This document shows positions 17,650-26,133 of a stretch of 64,000 nt of DNA, piece after piece (position 1 is the stretch's first letter; every line of letters starts with the position of its first letter). Source of the stretch: Paraburkholderia sp. C35 (GTDB taxonomy: Bacteria > Pseudomonadota > Gammaproteobacteria > Burkholderiales > Burkholderiaceae); assembly GCF_003121405.1 (NCBI RefSeq), contig NZ_QBUY01000001.1, positions 62,001 through 126,000 on the forward strand, given 5' to 3'. The translations under genes were made by a program, and so were the position numbers. Below the pieces are notes generated by a model that was given only the letters and a program-made list of their open reading frames with translations, was not told the origin of the DNA and searched no databases.

Positions 17650-19306
17650 TCCGCTGGGCGCCGCGGTTGCCGACCTGAAGCGGCGCAAGCTGCTCAAAGG
17701 CGCTGGCGCACTGCTCGCGGGCGCGGCAACGCCCTTCACGTTCACAGGCGCAGCCTGGGCCACGACAGAGACCACGCCCATCACGCTGAACGGCGCGAAG
17801 CGCGGCGGCACGCTCACCGCGGTCCTTCACCCCGAGCCGCCGACGCTCGCCTTCTTCGTCAACTCCGCGACCATGATCGGCGCGGTGGCGAGCAAGATTT
17901 TCGACGGCCTGATCGAGTACGGTCCCGACCTGAAGCCGCGCGCGCAGCTTGCAGAAAGCTGGAATGTCTCGCCGGACGGTTGGACGTGGACCTTCAAGCT
18001 GCGCCAGAACGTGCAGTGGCATGATGGCCAGCCCTTCACCGCCGCCGACGTGAAGTTCTCCGCCGAAGAAGTGTGGCTCAAGATCAGCCCGGCCTCGCGG
18101 CGCGTGCTGCAATACCTGACGAAGATCGACACGCCGGATGCGCATACCGTGGTGCTGCATCTGTCGAAATCGACGCCTGCGACCTTCGGCATTCTCGATT
18201 CGCTGGGCACGCCAATCCTGCCGAAGCATCTCTACGAAAACACCGACATCCGCAACAATCCGTACAACAACAAGCCGATCGGCACGGGGCCGTTCAGGTT
18301 CACGGAATGGGCGCGCGGCGACCGCATCGTGCTCGACCGCAACGAGAAGTACTGGTCGCCCGGTCAGCCTTATCTGGACCGCATTACGTGGAAGATCACG
18401 CCGGACGTCTCGGGCCGCGCGACCGCGCTCGAAACGGGCGCCGCTCAATATGGCGAGCGCAACCCGGTGACGTTCGCCGATGCCGACCGCCTCGCGAAGC
18501 TGCCCAACCTCGTGGTCTCGCGTGAAGGCTATAACGGCTACGCGGCGTGGCTGTGGCTCGAACCCAATCTGCGCGACCCCATCCTCGGCAAGCTCGAAGT
18601 GCGTCAGGCCATTTCGCACGCGATCAATCGCGACGTGCTGGTCAAGACCGTCTGGGGCGGCTATGCGGTACCCGCGACGGGGCCGGAGTCGTCGCTGGTG
18701 AAGGCGTTCTACTCGCCCGATACGCAGCAATATCCGTACGATCCCAAGCGCGCGGAAGAACTGCTCGACAAGGCCGGGTTCCCGAAGAAAGCGGACGGCT
18801 GGCGCTTCAAGCTCGATCACGATTTCATCCCGTATGGCGACGACTATCGCCGCACGGGCGAATTCGTGCGTCAGTCGCTGCGGCGGGTCGGCATCGACGT
18901 CAATCTGCGCGGCCAGGATCTGCCCACCTGGATCAAGAACGTCTTCACCGACTACAACTTCCAGCTGATCAGCAGCTGGGGCACGGACGGTCTCGATCCG
19001 CAGATCGGCATCGAGCAGCATTACTGGTCGAAAGCGGCCTCCAACGGCACGCCGTGGTTCAACGCGTCCGGCTACGCGAGCCCCGAAATGGACCGTGTGA
19101 TCGAAGCCGCGCAGACGGAAACCGATCCCGCCAAACGGCGCGACCTGTACGTGCAGTTGCAGAAGATCGCGCAGCGCGACCTGTCGCTGATCAATCTGTT
19201 CGAGTTCCGCTGGTTCGGCGTGTGGGCGAAGAACCTGCGCAACGTCACCGATACGGCCAGCCATTCGCGCGCCAACTTCGCGCGCGTCTGGTTCGACAAG
19301 GCTTGA
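17591..19306 (+). CDS. Family-5 ABC substrate-binding protein of the Dpp-type importer
   Basis: A 571-residue DppA/OppA-family protein. GTG 17591 is preferred over TTG 17585 because the AAGGA box at 17577-17581 is then 9 bases away. The N-terminus is unusually long before the Tat-like KRRKLLKGAGALLAG; the mature part starts near KRGGTLTAVLHPEPP. Other motifs are FKLRQNVQWHDGQPFTAADV, NKPIGTGPFRF and VRQAISHAINRD. It is encoded between the fused ATPase and the two permeases, so it is the cognate receptor. The coupled DszA-like enzyme upstream points to a sulfur-containing ligand (inference). Confidence 0.9.
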   Translation: MTFKSKRQPPSTSTLLFRDDPLGAAVADLKRRKLLKGAGALLAGAATPFTFTGAAWATTETTPITLNGAKRGGTLTAVLHPEPPTLAFFVNSATMIGAVASKIFDGLIEYGPDLKPRAQLAESWNVSPDGWTWTFKLRQNVQWHDGQPFTAADVKFSAEEVWLKISPASRRVLQYLTKIDTPDAHTVVLHLSKSTPATFGILDSLGTPILPKHLYENTDIRNNPYNNKPIGTGPFRFTEWARGDRIVLDRNEKYWSPGQPYLDRITWKITPDVSGRATALETGAAQYGERNPVTFADADRLAKLPNLVVSREGYNGYAAWLWLEPNLRDPILGKLEVRQAISHAINRDVLVKTVWGGYAVPATGPESSLVKAFYSPDTQQYPYDPKRAEELLDKAGFPKKADGWRFKLDHDFIPYGDDYRRTGEFVRQSLRRVGIDVNLRGQDLPTWIKNVFTDYNFQLISSWGTDGLDPQIGIEQHYWSKAASNGTPWFNASGYASPEMDRVIEAAQTETDPAKRRDLYVQLQKIAQRDLSLINLFEFRWFGVWAKNLRNVTDTASHSRANFARVWFDKA

Positions 19307-19311
19307 GCATC

Positions 19312-20304
19312 ATGCAGCTCACTTCCACGCCGGCTTCGCGCAAGATAGGGCGCAGGCTGATTCAGCTCGTGCTGGTCCTGTTCGGCACCACGGTGCTCAA
19401 CTTCGCGCTGCTCAAGCTGATGCCCGGCGATCTCGTCGACGTGATCGCCAGCGAGAGCGGCAATGTGTCGCCGCAATACGTGGCGCAGTTGCGCGAAGCC
19501 TATGGTCTGAATCAGGGCGTGGTGTGGCAGCTGCTGCACTATGTCGAACATGCGCTGCGGCTCGATCTGGGCTTCTCGTTCCGCTTCGGCGAACCCGTGG
19601 CGACGCTGATCTTCGGCCGCCTGCCCGCCACGCTCGCGCTGATCGGCACGGCCCTGCTGGTCTCCGTGAGCCTTGGGCTGCTGCTCGGCGTGCTGGCCGC
19701 ACGCCGTCCGCATGGCTTCGTCGATACGCTCGTGTCCACGCTGGCCACGCTCGGCTATTCCGCACCGATGTTCTGGACCGCGCTGATGCTGATCGTGGTG
19801 CTCGGCGTGCATCTCGAATGGCTGCCGATCGGCGGCGTGGCCGATACCAACGTCGCGCATCTCGGCTTCGCGCTGCTGCTCGATCATCTGCGCCATCTCG
19901 TGCTACCTGCGGCGACGCTCGTGCTGTACTACGTGGCCATCTTTGCGCGCCTCGCGCGGGCCTCGATGATCGAGACCTTGCAGGAAGACTTCATCCGCAC
20001 CGCGCGCGCGAAAGGCGGACGGCCGTGGTACGTGACGACGCATCACGCGCTGCGTCACGCCGTGCTACCCGTGCTGACCATGCTCGGCTTGCAGGGCAGC
20101 GCGCTGATCGGCGGGTCGGTGGTGGTCGAAACGGTGTTCGGCTGGCCTGGGCTCGGGCAGCTGTCGTTCGAGGCCATCAAGAGCCGCGACGTCAATCTGC
20201 TGGTTGGCGTGCTGCTGCTCTCCGCGTTTCTGGTGGTCCTGCTCAATCTGGTCGTCGATCTGCTCTACGGACTGATCGATCCGCGCACGAGGTCGCGCCG
20301 ATGA
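19312..20304 (+). CDS. ABC importer inner-membrane permease, DppB type
   Basis: A 330-residue permease with the usual DppB layout: first membrane helix near LIQLVLVLFGTTVLNFALLK, the periplasmic region LMPGDLVDVIASE, and five further helices. The EAA cytoplasmic loop is seen as DFIRTARAKGGRPW, followed by HHALRHAVLPVLTMLG, and the C-terminal LVDLLYGLIDPR motif is standard. ATG 19312 starts 5 bases after the binding protein stop. Its stop overlaps the next ATG (ATGA). It forms the membrane channel with the DppC-type subunit. Confidence 0.93.
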   Translation: MQLTSTPASRKIGRRLIQLVLVLFGTTVLNFALLKLMPGDLVDVIASESGNVSPQYVAQLREAYGLNQGVVWQLLHYVEHALRLDLGFSFRFGEPVATLIFGRLPATLALIGTALLVSVSLGLLLGVLAARRPHGFVDTLVSTLATLGYSAPMFWTALMLIVVLGVHLEWLPIGGVADTNVAHLGFALLLDHLRHLVLPAATLVLYYVAIFARLARASMIETLQEDFIRTARAKGGRPWYVTTHHALRHAVLPVLTMLGLQGSALIGGSVVVETVFGWPGLGQLSFEAIKSRDVNLLVGVLLLSAFLVVLLNLVVDLLYGLIDPRTRSRR

Positions 20305-21179
20305 AACTGTTCCATTTCCTGCGCCAGCCGTCCGCCCTCGCTGGCGTAATCCTGCTCGCACTCGCGCTGTTTGCCGCGCTGTCGGCCAACTGGCTCTTTC
20401 CCGGCGATCCGCTCGACATGGTCGCCGCGCCGTATCAATGGCCGGGCGCCGATCATGCCTATCCGCTCGGCACCGACCTGATGGGCCGCGACCTGCTCGC
20501 CGGGCTGTTCCACGGCGCGCGCGTTTCGCTGTATGTGGGGATCACCGTTGCGCTGATCGCGCTCGTGCTGGGCGTGCTGATCGGCGGCGGGGCGGGTTAT
20601 TTCGGCGGCGTCATCGATCAAACGCTGATGGCGATCACCGAGTTCTTTCAGACCGTGCCGCCGTTTCTACTCGCGATTATTCTTGTCGCGATCCTCACCC
20701 CTTCGCTGTCGACCATCGTGTTCGCGCTCGGCATCACCGCGTGGCCGAGCATTGCGCGGCTCACGCGCGGCGAGTTCATCGTGCTGCGCGAGCGCGAGTT
20801 CGTCAGCGCCAGCGTGGCGCTCGGCGCCAGCGATGCGCATCTGATCTTCATCGAGATTTTGCCCAACGCGCTCACGCCGATCCTCGTTTCCACCGCACTG
20901 CTCGTGGCGAATGCGATTTTGTCCGAAGCGGCGCTCTCGTTTCTCGGGCTTGGGGATCCGAACGTGGTGAGCTGGGGTTCGATGGTCGGCACGGGACGCG
21001 AAGCGCTGCGCACGGCGTGGTACATGATCGCGGTGCCCGGCTCGGCGATCGCGCTGACGGTTCTCGCGCTCAATCTGTTGAGCGATGCGCTGCACGCCAC
21101 CTTCAATCCGCGCCTGTCGAGAAACCGCCGTGTCGACGCGGCGTCACGTCAGGAGGGAGTCGAAGCGCTGCGGCCGTGA
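20301..21179 (+). CDS. ABC importer inner-membrane permease, DppC type
   Basis: A 292-residue permease. After the first helix (ALAGVILLALALFAALSANW) comes the family motif HAYPLGTDLMGRDLLAGLFHG, then the EAA loop around REFVSASVALGASDAHLIF and FLGLGDPNVVSWGSMV near the C-terminus. It is the last gene of the + strand block. An 8-base inverted repeat (GCGCTGCG/CGCAGCGC) overlaps its end and lies between it and the convergent MetQ-like gene. Confidence 0.93.
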   Translation: MKLFHFLRQPSALAGVILLALALFAALSANWLFPGDPLDMVAAPYQWPGADHAYPLGTDLMGRDLLAGLFHGARVSLYVGITVALIALVLGVLIGGGAGYFGGVIDQTLMAITEFFQTVPPFLLAIILVAILTPSLSTIVFALGITAWPSIARLTRGEFIVLREREFVSASVALGASDAHLIFIEILPNALTPILVSTALLVANAILSEAALSFLGLGDPNVVSWGSMVGTGREALRTAWYMIAVPGSAIALTVLALNLLSDALHATFNPRLSRNRRVDAASRQEGVEALRP

Positions 21180-21190
21180 AGGCGCAGCGC
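21165..21190. terminator. Possible hairpin between convergent genes
   Basis: Arms GCGCTGCG (21165-21172) and CGCAGCGC (21183-21190) can pair around a 10-base loop between the DppC-type stop and the convergent MetQ-like stop at 21205. There is no T-tract on either side, so it is at best a weak or factor-assisted terminator. Confidence 0.3.
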
Positions 21191-21204
21191 ACCACCTGCT
21201 TACC

Positions 21205-22023
21205 TCATTCGGACGGCTTCGAGAAACCTGCAAAGCGCTCATCGATCACGCGCCTGAATTCTGCCGATCTGTACGCGTTCGCAATGTCTTTCACGTACGG
21301 CTTGTTCAGATCGGCCGTTCGCACTGCGACGAGGTTCAGATAGTACGGCGGGATTTTCTCGAGCAGCAGCGCATCCGTGAGCTTCAAGCCAGAGGCCAGC
21401 GCGAAGTTGCCGTTCACGAAGGCGTAATCGACGTCGTCGAGCGAACGCGGCAACTGGGCGGCTTCCAGCGGCACCAGTTTGATCTTGTGCGGATTGGCGT
21501 CGATATCGCGTTCCGACGACTTCCCGGGATCGATGCCGGGCTTGAGCGTCACCCAGCCAAGCTGCTGCAGCAGGATGATCGCGCGCGCCTGCTTGGGGAC
21601 GTCGTTCGGCAGCGACACGGTGGCGCCGTCCTTCAGTTCGTCGAGACGCTTGTGCTTGTGGCTGTATAGCCCGATGGGCGCGGTGGGCACCTTCACCAGT
21701 TCCGACAGCGCGAGCTTGTGATCCGCCGAAAACTTCTTCAGATACACCTCGTGCTGGAACGCGTTGGCGTCGAGCGCGCCGTCGGCGAGTGCGAGGTTCG
21801 GCTGAACGTAATCGCTGAACTCGACGATCGTCACCTTGTAGCCTTCCTTCTCCAGCTGAGGCTTGATGCCGTAGCGGATCTGATCGGAATACGGTCCGGC
21901 CGTCGCGCCGAAACGGATTTCCTTCTTGTCGGGATCGGCGGCATGCGCGGTCACGCTGACTGCGATCAATGCGCCAAGCGCGATGGCGGTCAAGGGCGAC
22001 CAGACACGGCGAAACACTTTCAT
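21205..22023 (-). CDS. MetQ/NlpA-type binding protein (second copy)
   Basis: A 272-residue NlpA/MetQ-family protein. The ATG ending at 22023 is chosen over a longer form because a GGAG box precedes it and the protein then begins MKVFRRVWSPLTAIALGAL with a cleavage region VTAHAADP. No lipobox cysteine is present. Motifs: IRFGATAGPYSDQIRYG, DGALDANAFQHEVYLKKF and VSLPNDVPKQARA. As with the copy at 13514, there is no MetN or MetI. It is divergent from the 2-hydroxyacid dehydrogenase. The ligand is probably methionine-like, but distinct paralogs suggest different ligands. Confidence 0.87.
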   Translation of the reverse strand: MKVFRRVWSPLTAIALGALIAVSVTAHAADPDKKEIRFGATAGPYSDQIRYGIKPQLEKEGYKVTIVEFSDYVQPNLALADGALDANAFQHEVYLKKFSADHKLALSELVKVPTAPIGLYSHKHKRLDELKDGATVSLPNDVPKQARAIILLQQLGWVTLKPGIDPGKSSERDIDANPHKIKLVPLEAAQLPRSLDDVDYAFVNGNFALASGLKLTDALLLEKIPPYYLNLVAVRTADLNKPYVKDIANAYRSAEFRRVIDERFAGFSKPSE

Positions 22024-22112
22024 CGGGTTCTCCTCTGCGCCGTGACGCCCGTGGATCGGGTCCGGCGACGGTTTATCGGTTGTAGGCATGCGAGCTTACA
22101 AAAACGTCAGCC

Positions 22113-22146
22113 CACGCCAAACCAACAAATCAATCTTTGGTTTCTT
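22113..22146. promoter_or_regulatory. Operator-like inverted repeat in divergent promoter region
   Basis: The 318-base gap between the divergent MetQ-like and dehydrogenase genes contains AAACCAA and TTGGTTT separated by 11 bases, a LysR-like inverted repeat. On the minus strand it reads GATTTGTTGGTTTG, close to GATTTGTTGGTTAG at 24337. No other feature is evident in the gap. Confidence 0.45.
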
Positions 22147-22341
22147 CTGGAAGCGAATACGGCTGACTGCCCTTCAACCGCTGCGCGCGTGCCGCGCTTC
22201 ATATGGTTTGCAGCAATCGTTCGTTGTCGCGTGCGCGATCAGCCCGTAGCCTCGTGCATCCGGCGCGCAATGCGTGTTTCCGCCATCCCGTCGATACAGC
22301 CCGTCGCACACGCATCCCTGGCGACTATCTCAAGCACATTC

Positions 22342-23289
22342 ATGGTCACGATCGCGAGTCAGCTTCCCGAACCCTTCAACGACGCCGTGCGCGCCCTCCT
22401 GCCCGATACGCAGGTGATCGGCATTCCGCGCGGTGTGCCGGCGGGATTGCCGGATGACGCGTCGATCCTTGTCGCCGCGCCGATCATCGTGAGGGGCGCG
22501 ACGGCGCCCGAGCATGCGCCCGAAGGCTGGCCGTTCGGACTGCGCTGGGTACAACTGGGTTCGTCCGGCATCGACTTCTATCCGCGCTGGTTCTTCGACG
22601 GCCCGCCCGTCACCACCGCGCGCGGCACGGCCTCGCAGGCGATTGCGGAATTCGTGCTGGCGTCGATCTTCGCGCACGCGAAACGCCTGCAGGACATCTG
22701 GATTCACGATGCGCAGCAATGGCAGATGTCGCCGCTCGCGACCGTGGCGGGCAGTACCGTCGGCATCTTCGGTTTCGGTTCGATCGGCGAAGCGGTTGCA
22801 CAGAAAGCGCTTGCGCTAGGCGCGCAGGTTCTCGCCGTCAGGCGCCGCACGGCGGATCAGGCAGCCGTACCCGGCGTGACCTTTGTAGCGAACATCGGCG
22901 AACTGTTGCAGCAATCGGATCATCTCGTACTCGCGGCACCTGCTACGGAATCAACGCGTCATATCGTCAATCGGGCTTCGCTGCAGGTCGCCAAGCCTGG
23001 ACTTCACCTGATCAATATCGCGCGCGGCTCGCTCATCGACGACGCAGCGCTGCTCGAAGCGCTCGACAATGGCGTGATCGGCGGCGCGTCGCTGGACGTC
23101 ACCGAACCCGAACCTTTGCCCGCAGGCCATCGCTTTTATACGCATCCTGGCGTCCGGCTTTCGCCGCACACATCGGCCATCGGTCCGCACAATACGGTGG
23201 AACTGGCACACAAGTTCGTGCGCAATTTCAGGGCATTTTCCGCAGGTACCGCGCTGGAAGATCGGGTGGATATCCGCCTGGGCTATTAG
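22342..23289 (+). CDS. D-2-hydroxyacid dehydrogenase (NAD(P)-binding, Ghr/Ser family)
   Basis: A 315-residue D-isomer-specific 2-hydroxyacid dehydrogenase. The NAD-binding domain has GSTVGIFGFGSIGEAVAQKA, and catalytic positions appear as Arg in NIARGSLID, Glu in DVTEPEPLP and His in LSPHTSAIG. The start MVTIASQLPEPFNDAV is set by ATG 22342; the open frame further upstream overlaps the divergent promoter and is not believed. It would reduce a 2-oxoacid or oxidise a D-hydroxyacid. Neighbours do not define the substrate, though keto acids are products of several C-S cleavage reactions. Confidence 0.88.
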   Translation: MVTIASQLPEPFNDAVRALLPDTQVIGIPRGVPAGLPDDASILVAAPIIVRGATAPEHAPEGWPFGLRWVQLGSSGIDFYPRWFFDGPPVTTARGTASQAIAEFVLASIFAHAKRLQDIWIHDAQQWQMSPLATVAGSTVGIFGFGSIGEAVAQKALALGAQVLAVRRRTADQAAVPGVTFVANIGELLQQSDHLVLAAPATESTRHIVNRASLQVAKPGLHLINIARGSLIDDAALLEALDNGVIGGASLDVTEPEPLPAGHRFYTHPGVRLSPHTSAIGPHNTVELAHKFVRNFRAFSAGTALEDRVDIRLGY

Positions 23290-23372
23290 TGATGTGAAGT
23301 GGCGTGCGCCATGGCCGCGAGTATGATGCGATGACTCATTGATGTCATGATCGCGTACTCGCCCGTTTATTC

Positions 23373-24248
23373 ATGCAAGCCAGACAACCTCGCAAAAGCC
23401 GACGAGCAGACGTCGCTCAACCACCTGCACCAGAGATCGCCGCAGCCGACAACGACAGCACCGGCAAATCCGCCGACAGTGGCGCGCTGACCCGCGGCCT
23501 GACCGTTCTTTCAGCCATCATCGCCGCTGCGCGCCCGCTCACGCTGATCGAAGTCGGCGAGACCGTCGGCCTGTCGTCGAGCACATGCCACCGCCTGCTG
23601 CAAACGCTGATCCAGGCGGGCTATGTCTACCGCGATGCCGGCAACCGCTATTACCCGACACCGCGCGCGGTATGCCCGCTGACCATCGATCACCCGCTCA
23701 ACCTGCTGCGCCGCGACACAGCCGAGACGCTCAAGACGCTCCAGCATGAATACGGCGCTTCCGCCGGCCTTATCGTTTTCATGGGCACGATGCGGCTTTA
23801 CGTCGATATCGTGCTGGGACGCGACAACGTCGCGCCCTACTACGAAACGCAACACCTGACGCCGTTCCACTGCACCGTGTCGGGCAAGCTGCTGCTAAGC
23901 CAGCTTTCCGTCGCGGAACGTGACGCGCTGCTCGGCGCCGAACCGTATGCTTCCCGTACGCCGCAAACCATCATTACCCGCGCGCCGCTCATGCGTGATC
24001 TCGACCAGGTTGCCACCAGCGGCATCGCCACCAACTTCAACGAGAACATTCTCGGCATTTCCGCCGTCGGCGCACGGCTCGGCCTGCCCGATGCGCGCGC
24101 GATCGGCGTGATCGTGCTGACGGGGCCCAGCAAGTACTTCACCCCGCCCCGCGTCACGGCGATGCGCCGCGATCTGCTCGAAGCGACCAACATCCTGTCG
24201 AACACGTCGCTTGCGGTTCGCGCGGTCGGACGTTTTCTGAACCTGTGA
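23373..24248 (+). CDS. IclR-family transcriptional regulator
   Basis: A 291-residue IclR-type regulator. A basic, low-complexity leader of about 35 residues precedes the winged helix (LTRGLTVLSAIIAAARPLTL, then SSSTCHRLLQTLIQAGYVYR). The effector domain follows, with HCTVSGKLLLSQL and GIATNFNENILGISAVGAR. It ends 217 bases before the rhodanese-Tct operon, and its natural target is either that operon or the dehydrogenase upstream. IclR proteins usually bind small organic acids, in keeping with a tripartite tricarboxylate-type importer nearby. Confidence 0.9.
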   Translation: MQARQPRKSRRADVAQPPAPEIAAADNDSTGKSADSGALTRGLTVLSAIIAAARPLTLIEVGETVGLSSSTCHRLLQTLIQAGYVYRDAGNRYYPTPRAVCPLTIDHPLNLLRRDTAETLKTLQHEYGASAGLIVFMGTMRLYVDIVLGRDNVAPYYETQHLTPFHCTVSGKLLLSQLSVAERDALLGAEPYASRTPQTIITRAPLMRDLDQVATSGIATNFNENILGISAVGARLGLPDARAIGVIVLTGPSKYFTPPRVTAMRRDLLEATNILSNTSLAVRAVGRFLNL

Positions 24249-24336
24249 CGATGCATTGAACGTAGCGGAAGCACGGTTCACAAGCGTGGCTCACAAGGCG
24301 GTCCGCGCTATCCCGTATTCGTCGGAAGCTCAGGCA

Positions 24337-24350
24337 GATTTGTTGGTTAG
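24337..24350 (+). promoter_or_regulatory. Half-motif GATTTGTTGGTTAG upstream of rhodanese-Tct operon
   Basis: GATTTGTTGGTTAG lies about 115 bases before ATG 24466. It contains the TTGGTTAG box seen at 13439 and 37208 and is nearly identical to the minus-strand motif at 22113. The gap 24249-24465 holds nothing else I can identify apart from an AT-rich stretch near 24370-24390. Confidence 0.45.
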
Positions 24351-24465
24351 TCTGCCGCCTCAGCGCTCGCATAATTCAAAAAATGGAAGAAATTTCCCAT
24401 TTTCCTGAATTCCAACCGACGTGCCGCAAGGCCCGTCCCGCGACCGCATCGAGGAATCGACCCGC

Positions 24466-26133
24466 ATGTCCGCCAAACCAGTCCGCACACTCACCCCTGA
24501 AGCCCTGAGAAACCTGCTCGCCACGCGCAGCGAAGTCGCCGTGCTCGACGTGCGCGAAGAAGGCGTGTCTGCACGCCGCCGTCTGTTCTATTCGTCAGTC
24601 GCGCCGGTTGGCCGGCTGGGTTACGTGGTCCGCCGCCTCGTACCCAGGCTCGACGCCCCCATCGTGCTGGTGGATGATCACGGTGAATACACGTCGCGTG
24701 CCGCCGCGCTGCTCGGTGAGTTCGGCTATACGGACGTGTCCATACTCGAAGGCGGCGTGGAAGGATGGGCGCGCGCGGGTTACGAAGTCTTCAGCGGCAC
24801 CAATGTGCCCGGCAAGGCATTCGGCGAAATCATCGAAGCCCGGCTGCATACGCCCAATATCGACGCGGTGACGCTCAAGGCGCGCCAGGATGCAGGCGAC
24901 GATCTGATCGTGCTCGACAGCCGCCCCTTCGGCGAATATCACACGATGAACATTCCCGGCGGCATCGAATGCGCGGGCGCGGAACTCGTCTATCGCGCGC
25001 TGGCCGCGGCGCCTTCGCCGGACACGCTGATCGTCGTCAATTGCGCGGGCCGCACGCGCAGCATTCTGGGCGCGCAGTCGCTCATCAACGCGGGCATTCC
25101 GAACCCGGTGGCCGCGCTGACGGGCGGCTCGATGGCCTGGCTGCTGTCGGGCTATACGCTGGAGCACGGGCAAACGCGCACGGCGCCGCGCCCCTCCGGC
25201 GACACGCTCGCGGCCGCACGCGAACTCGCCGCCACGGTCGCGAAGCGGGCCAACGTGCGGATCATCGACGCCGAAGGTCTTGCCGCGCTCGAACGCGAAA
25301 CGGCAACGCGCACGCTGTATCGCTTCGACGTGCGTCATCCGCTCGAATACGAAGCAGGTCATCCGGCGAACTGGCGCTCGGCACCCGGCGGACAACTGGT
25401 GCAGGCCACTGACGAATACGTCGGCACCCTGCATGCAACCGTCGTGCTGCGCGACGACGACGGTGTGCGCGCTCGCATGACGGCTTCGTGGCTGGTGCAA
25501 CTCGGCTATCTCGACGTGTACGTACTCGACGATGCCGCCAGCAGCGAACTCGCCGCGCACTCGCTCGAAGCCGGCCCCGAACCGCGCCCGTTGCCTGCCG
25601 CGCAGGGCCGCACGCGCTGGGTCGAACCGGACGATGTCGCGGCGGGCAAGGTTCAGGTGATCGATATCGACCACAGCCTCGGCTTCCGCGCGGGCCATAT
25701 CGCAGGCGCAAGCTTCATCGCCGCCAGCGCGCTCGATGATCACCTGGAACAACGGGTCGACAAAGACCCGATCGTGCTGACCTCGGAAGACGGCACGCTG
25801 GCGGGTCTGGTCGCGGCGCGGCTTGCGCATCGCGTGCCGGATATCGCCGCGTTGCTCGGTGGCACGCGGCGCTGGCGATCGCTCAAGCTGCCCGTCGAAA
25901 CGGGCGACACAGGCAATCTGACGGGCGACGACGATGCCTGGTACAGCCCCTATCACGCCGCACCCGATCAGGTCGCCGCGCAGATGAACGCGTACCTTGC
26001 GTGGGAACTGCAACTGGTCGAACAGGTGGATCGCGACGGTATCGCGGCGATTGCGCCGCTGGACTTCGACACGAAGACGAGCGCGCGCAGCCGCGAGCGG
26101 TTGACGGCCCTCGACAGCGGAGCGCAACCATGA
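24466..26133 (+). CDS. Four-domain rhodanese-like sulfurtransferase
   Basis: A 555-residue cytoplasmic protein with four consecutive rhodanese folds. Only the second carries a catalytic cysteine, Cys193 in the loop CAGRTRSI; domain 1 has DHGEYTS, domain 3 DDDGVRA and domain 4 SEDGTLA in the equivalent loops, so these are inactive or substrate-binding. It transfers sulfane sulfur, probably from thiosulfate or a persulfide, to a thiol or cyanide. ATG 24466 has GAGG about 10 bases upstream. Its stop overlaps the TctC-like gene (ATGA). A paralog of the same architecture is at 32718. Confidence 0.88.
   Translation: MSAKPVRTLTPEALRNLLATRSEVAVLDVREEGVSARRRLFYSSVAPVGRLGYVVRRLVPRLDAPIVLVDDHGEYTSRAAALLGEFGYTDVSILEGGVEGWARAGYEVFSGTNVPGKAFGEIIEARLHTPNIDAVTLKARQDAGDDLIVLDSRPFGEYHTMNIPGGIECAGAELVYRALAAAPSPDTLIVVNCAGRTRSILGAQSLINAGIPNPVAALTGGSMAWLLSGYTLEHGQTRTAPRPSGDTLAAARELAATVAKRANVRIIDAEGLAALERETATRTLYRFDVRHPLEYEAGHPANWRSAPGGQLVQATDEYVGTLHATVVLRDDDGVRARMTASWLVQLGYLDVYVLDDAASSELAAHSLEAGPEPRPLPAAQGRTRWVEPDDVAAGKVQVIDIDHSLGFRAGHIAGASFIAASALDDHLEQRVDKDPIVLTSEDGTLAGLVAARLAHRVPDIAALLGGTRRWRSLKLPVETGDTGNLTGDDDAWYSPYHAAPDQVAAQMNAYLAWELQLVEQVDRDGIAAIAPLDFDTKTSARSRERLTALDSGAQP

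Noticed and set aside
18547..19311. Open frame preceding the DppB-type permease
   Set aside because: It is a shadow of the receptor gene in another frame; the encoded sequence is Arg-rich and without a recognisable domain, and ATG 19312 gives the standard permease start.
21718..22341. Long in-frame extension upstream of the 2-hydroxyacid dehydrogenase
   Set aside because: It runs antisense through the MetQ-like gene and the divergent promoter, and the normal family start is at ATG 22342.
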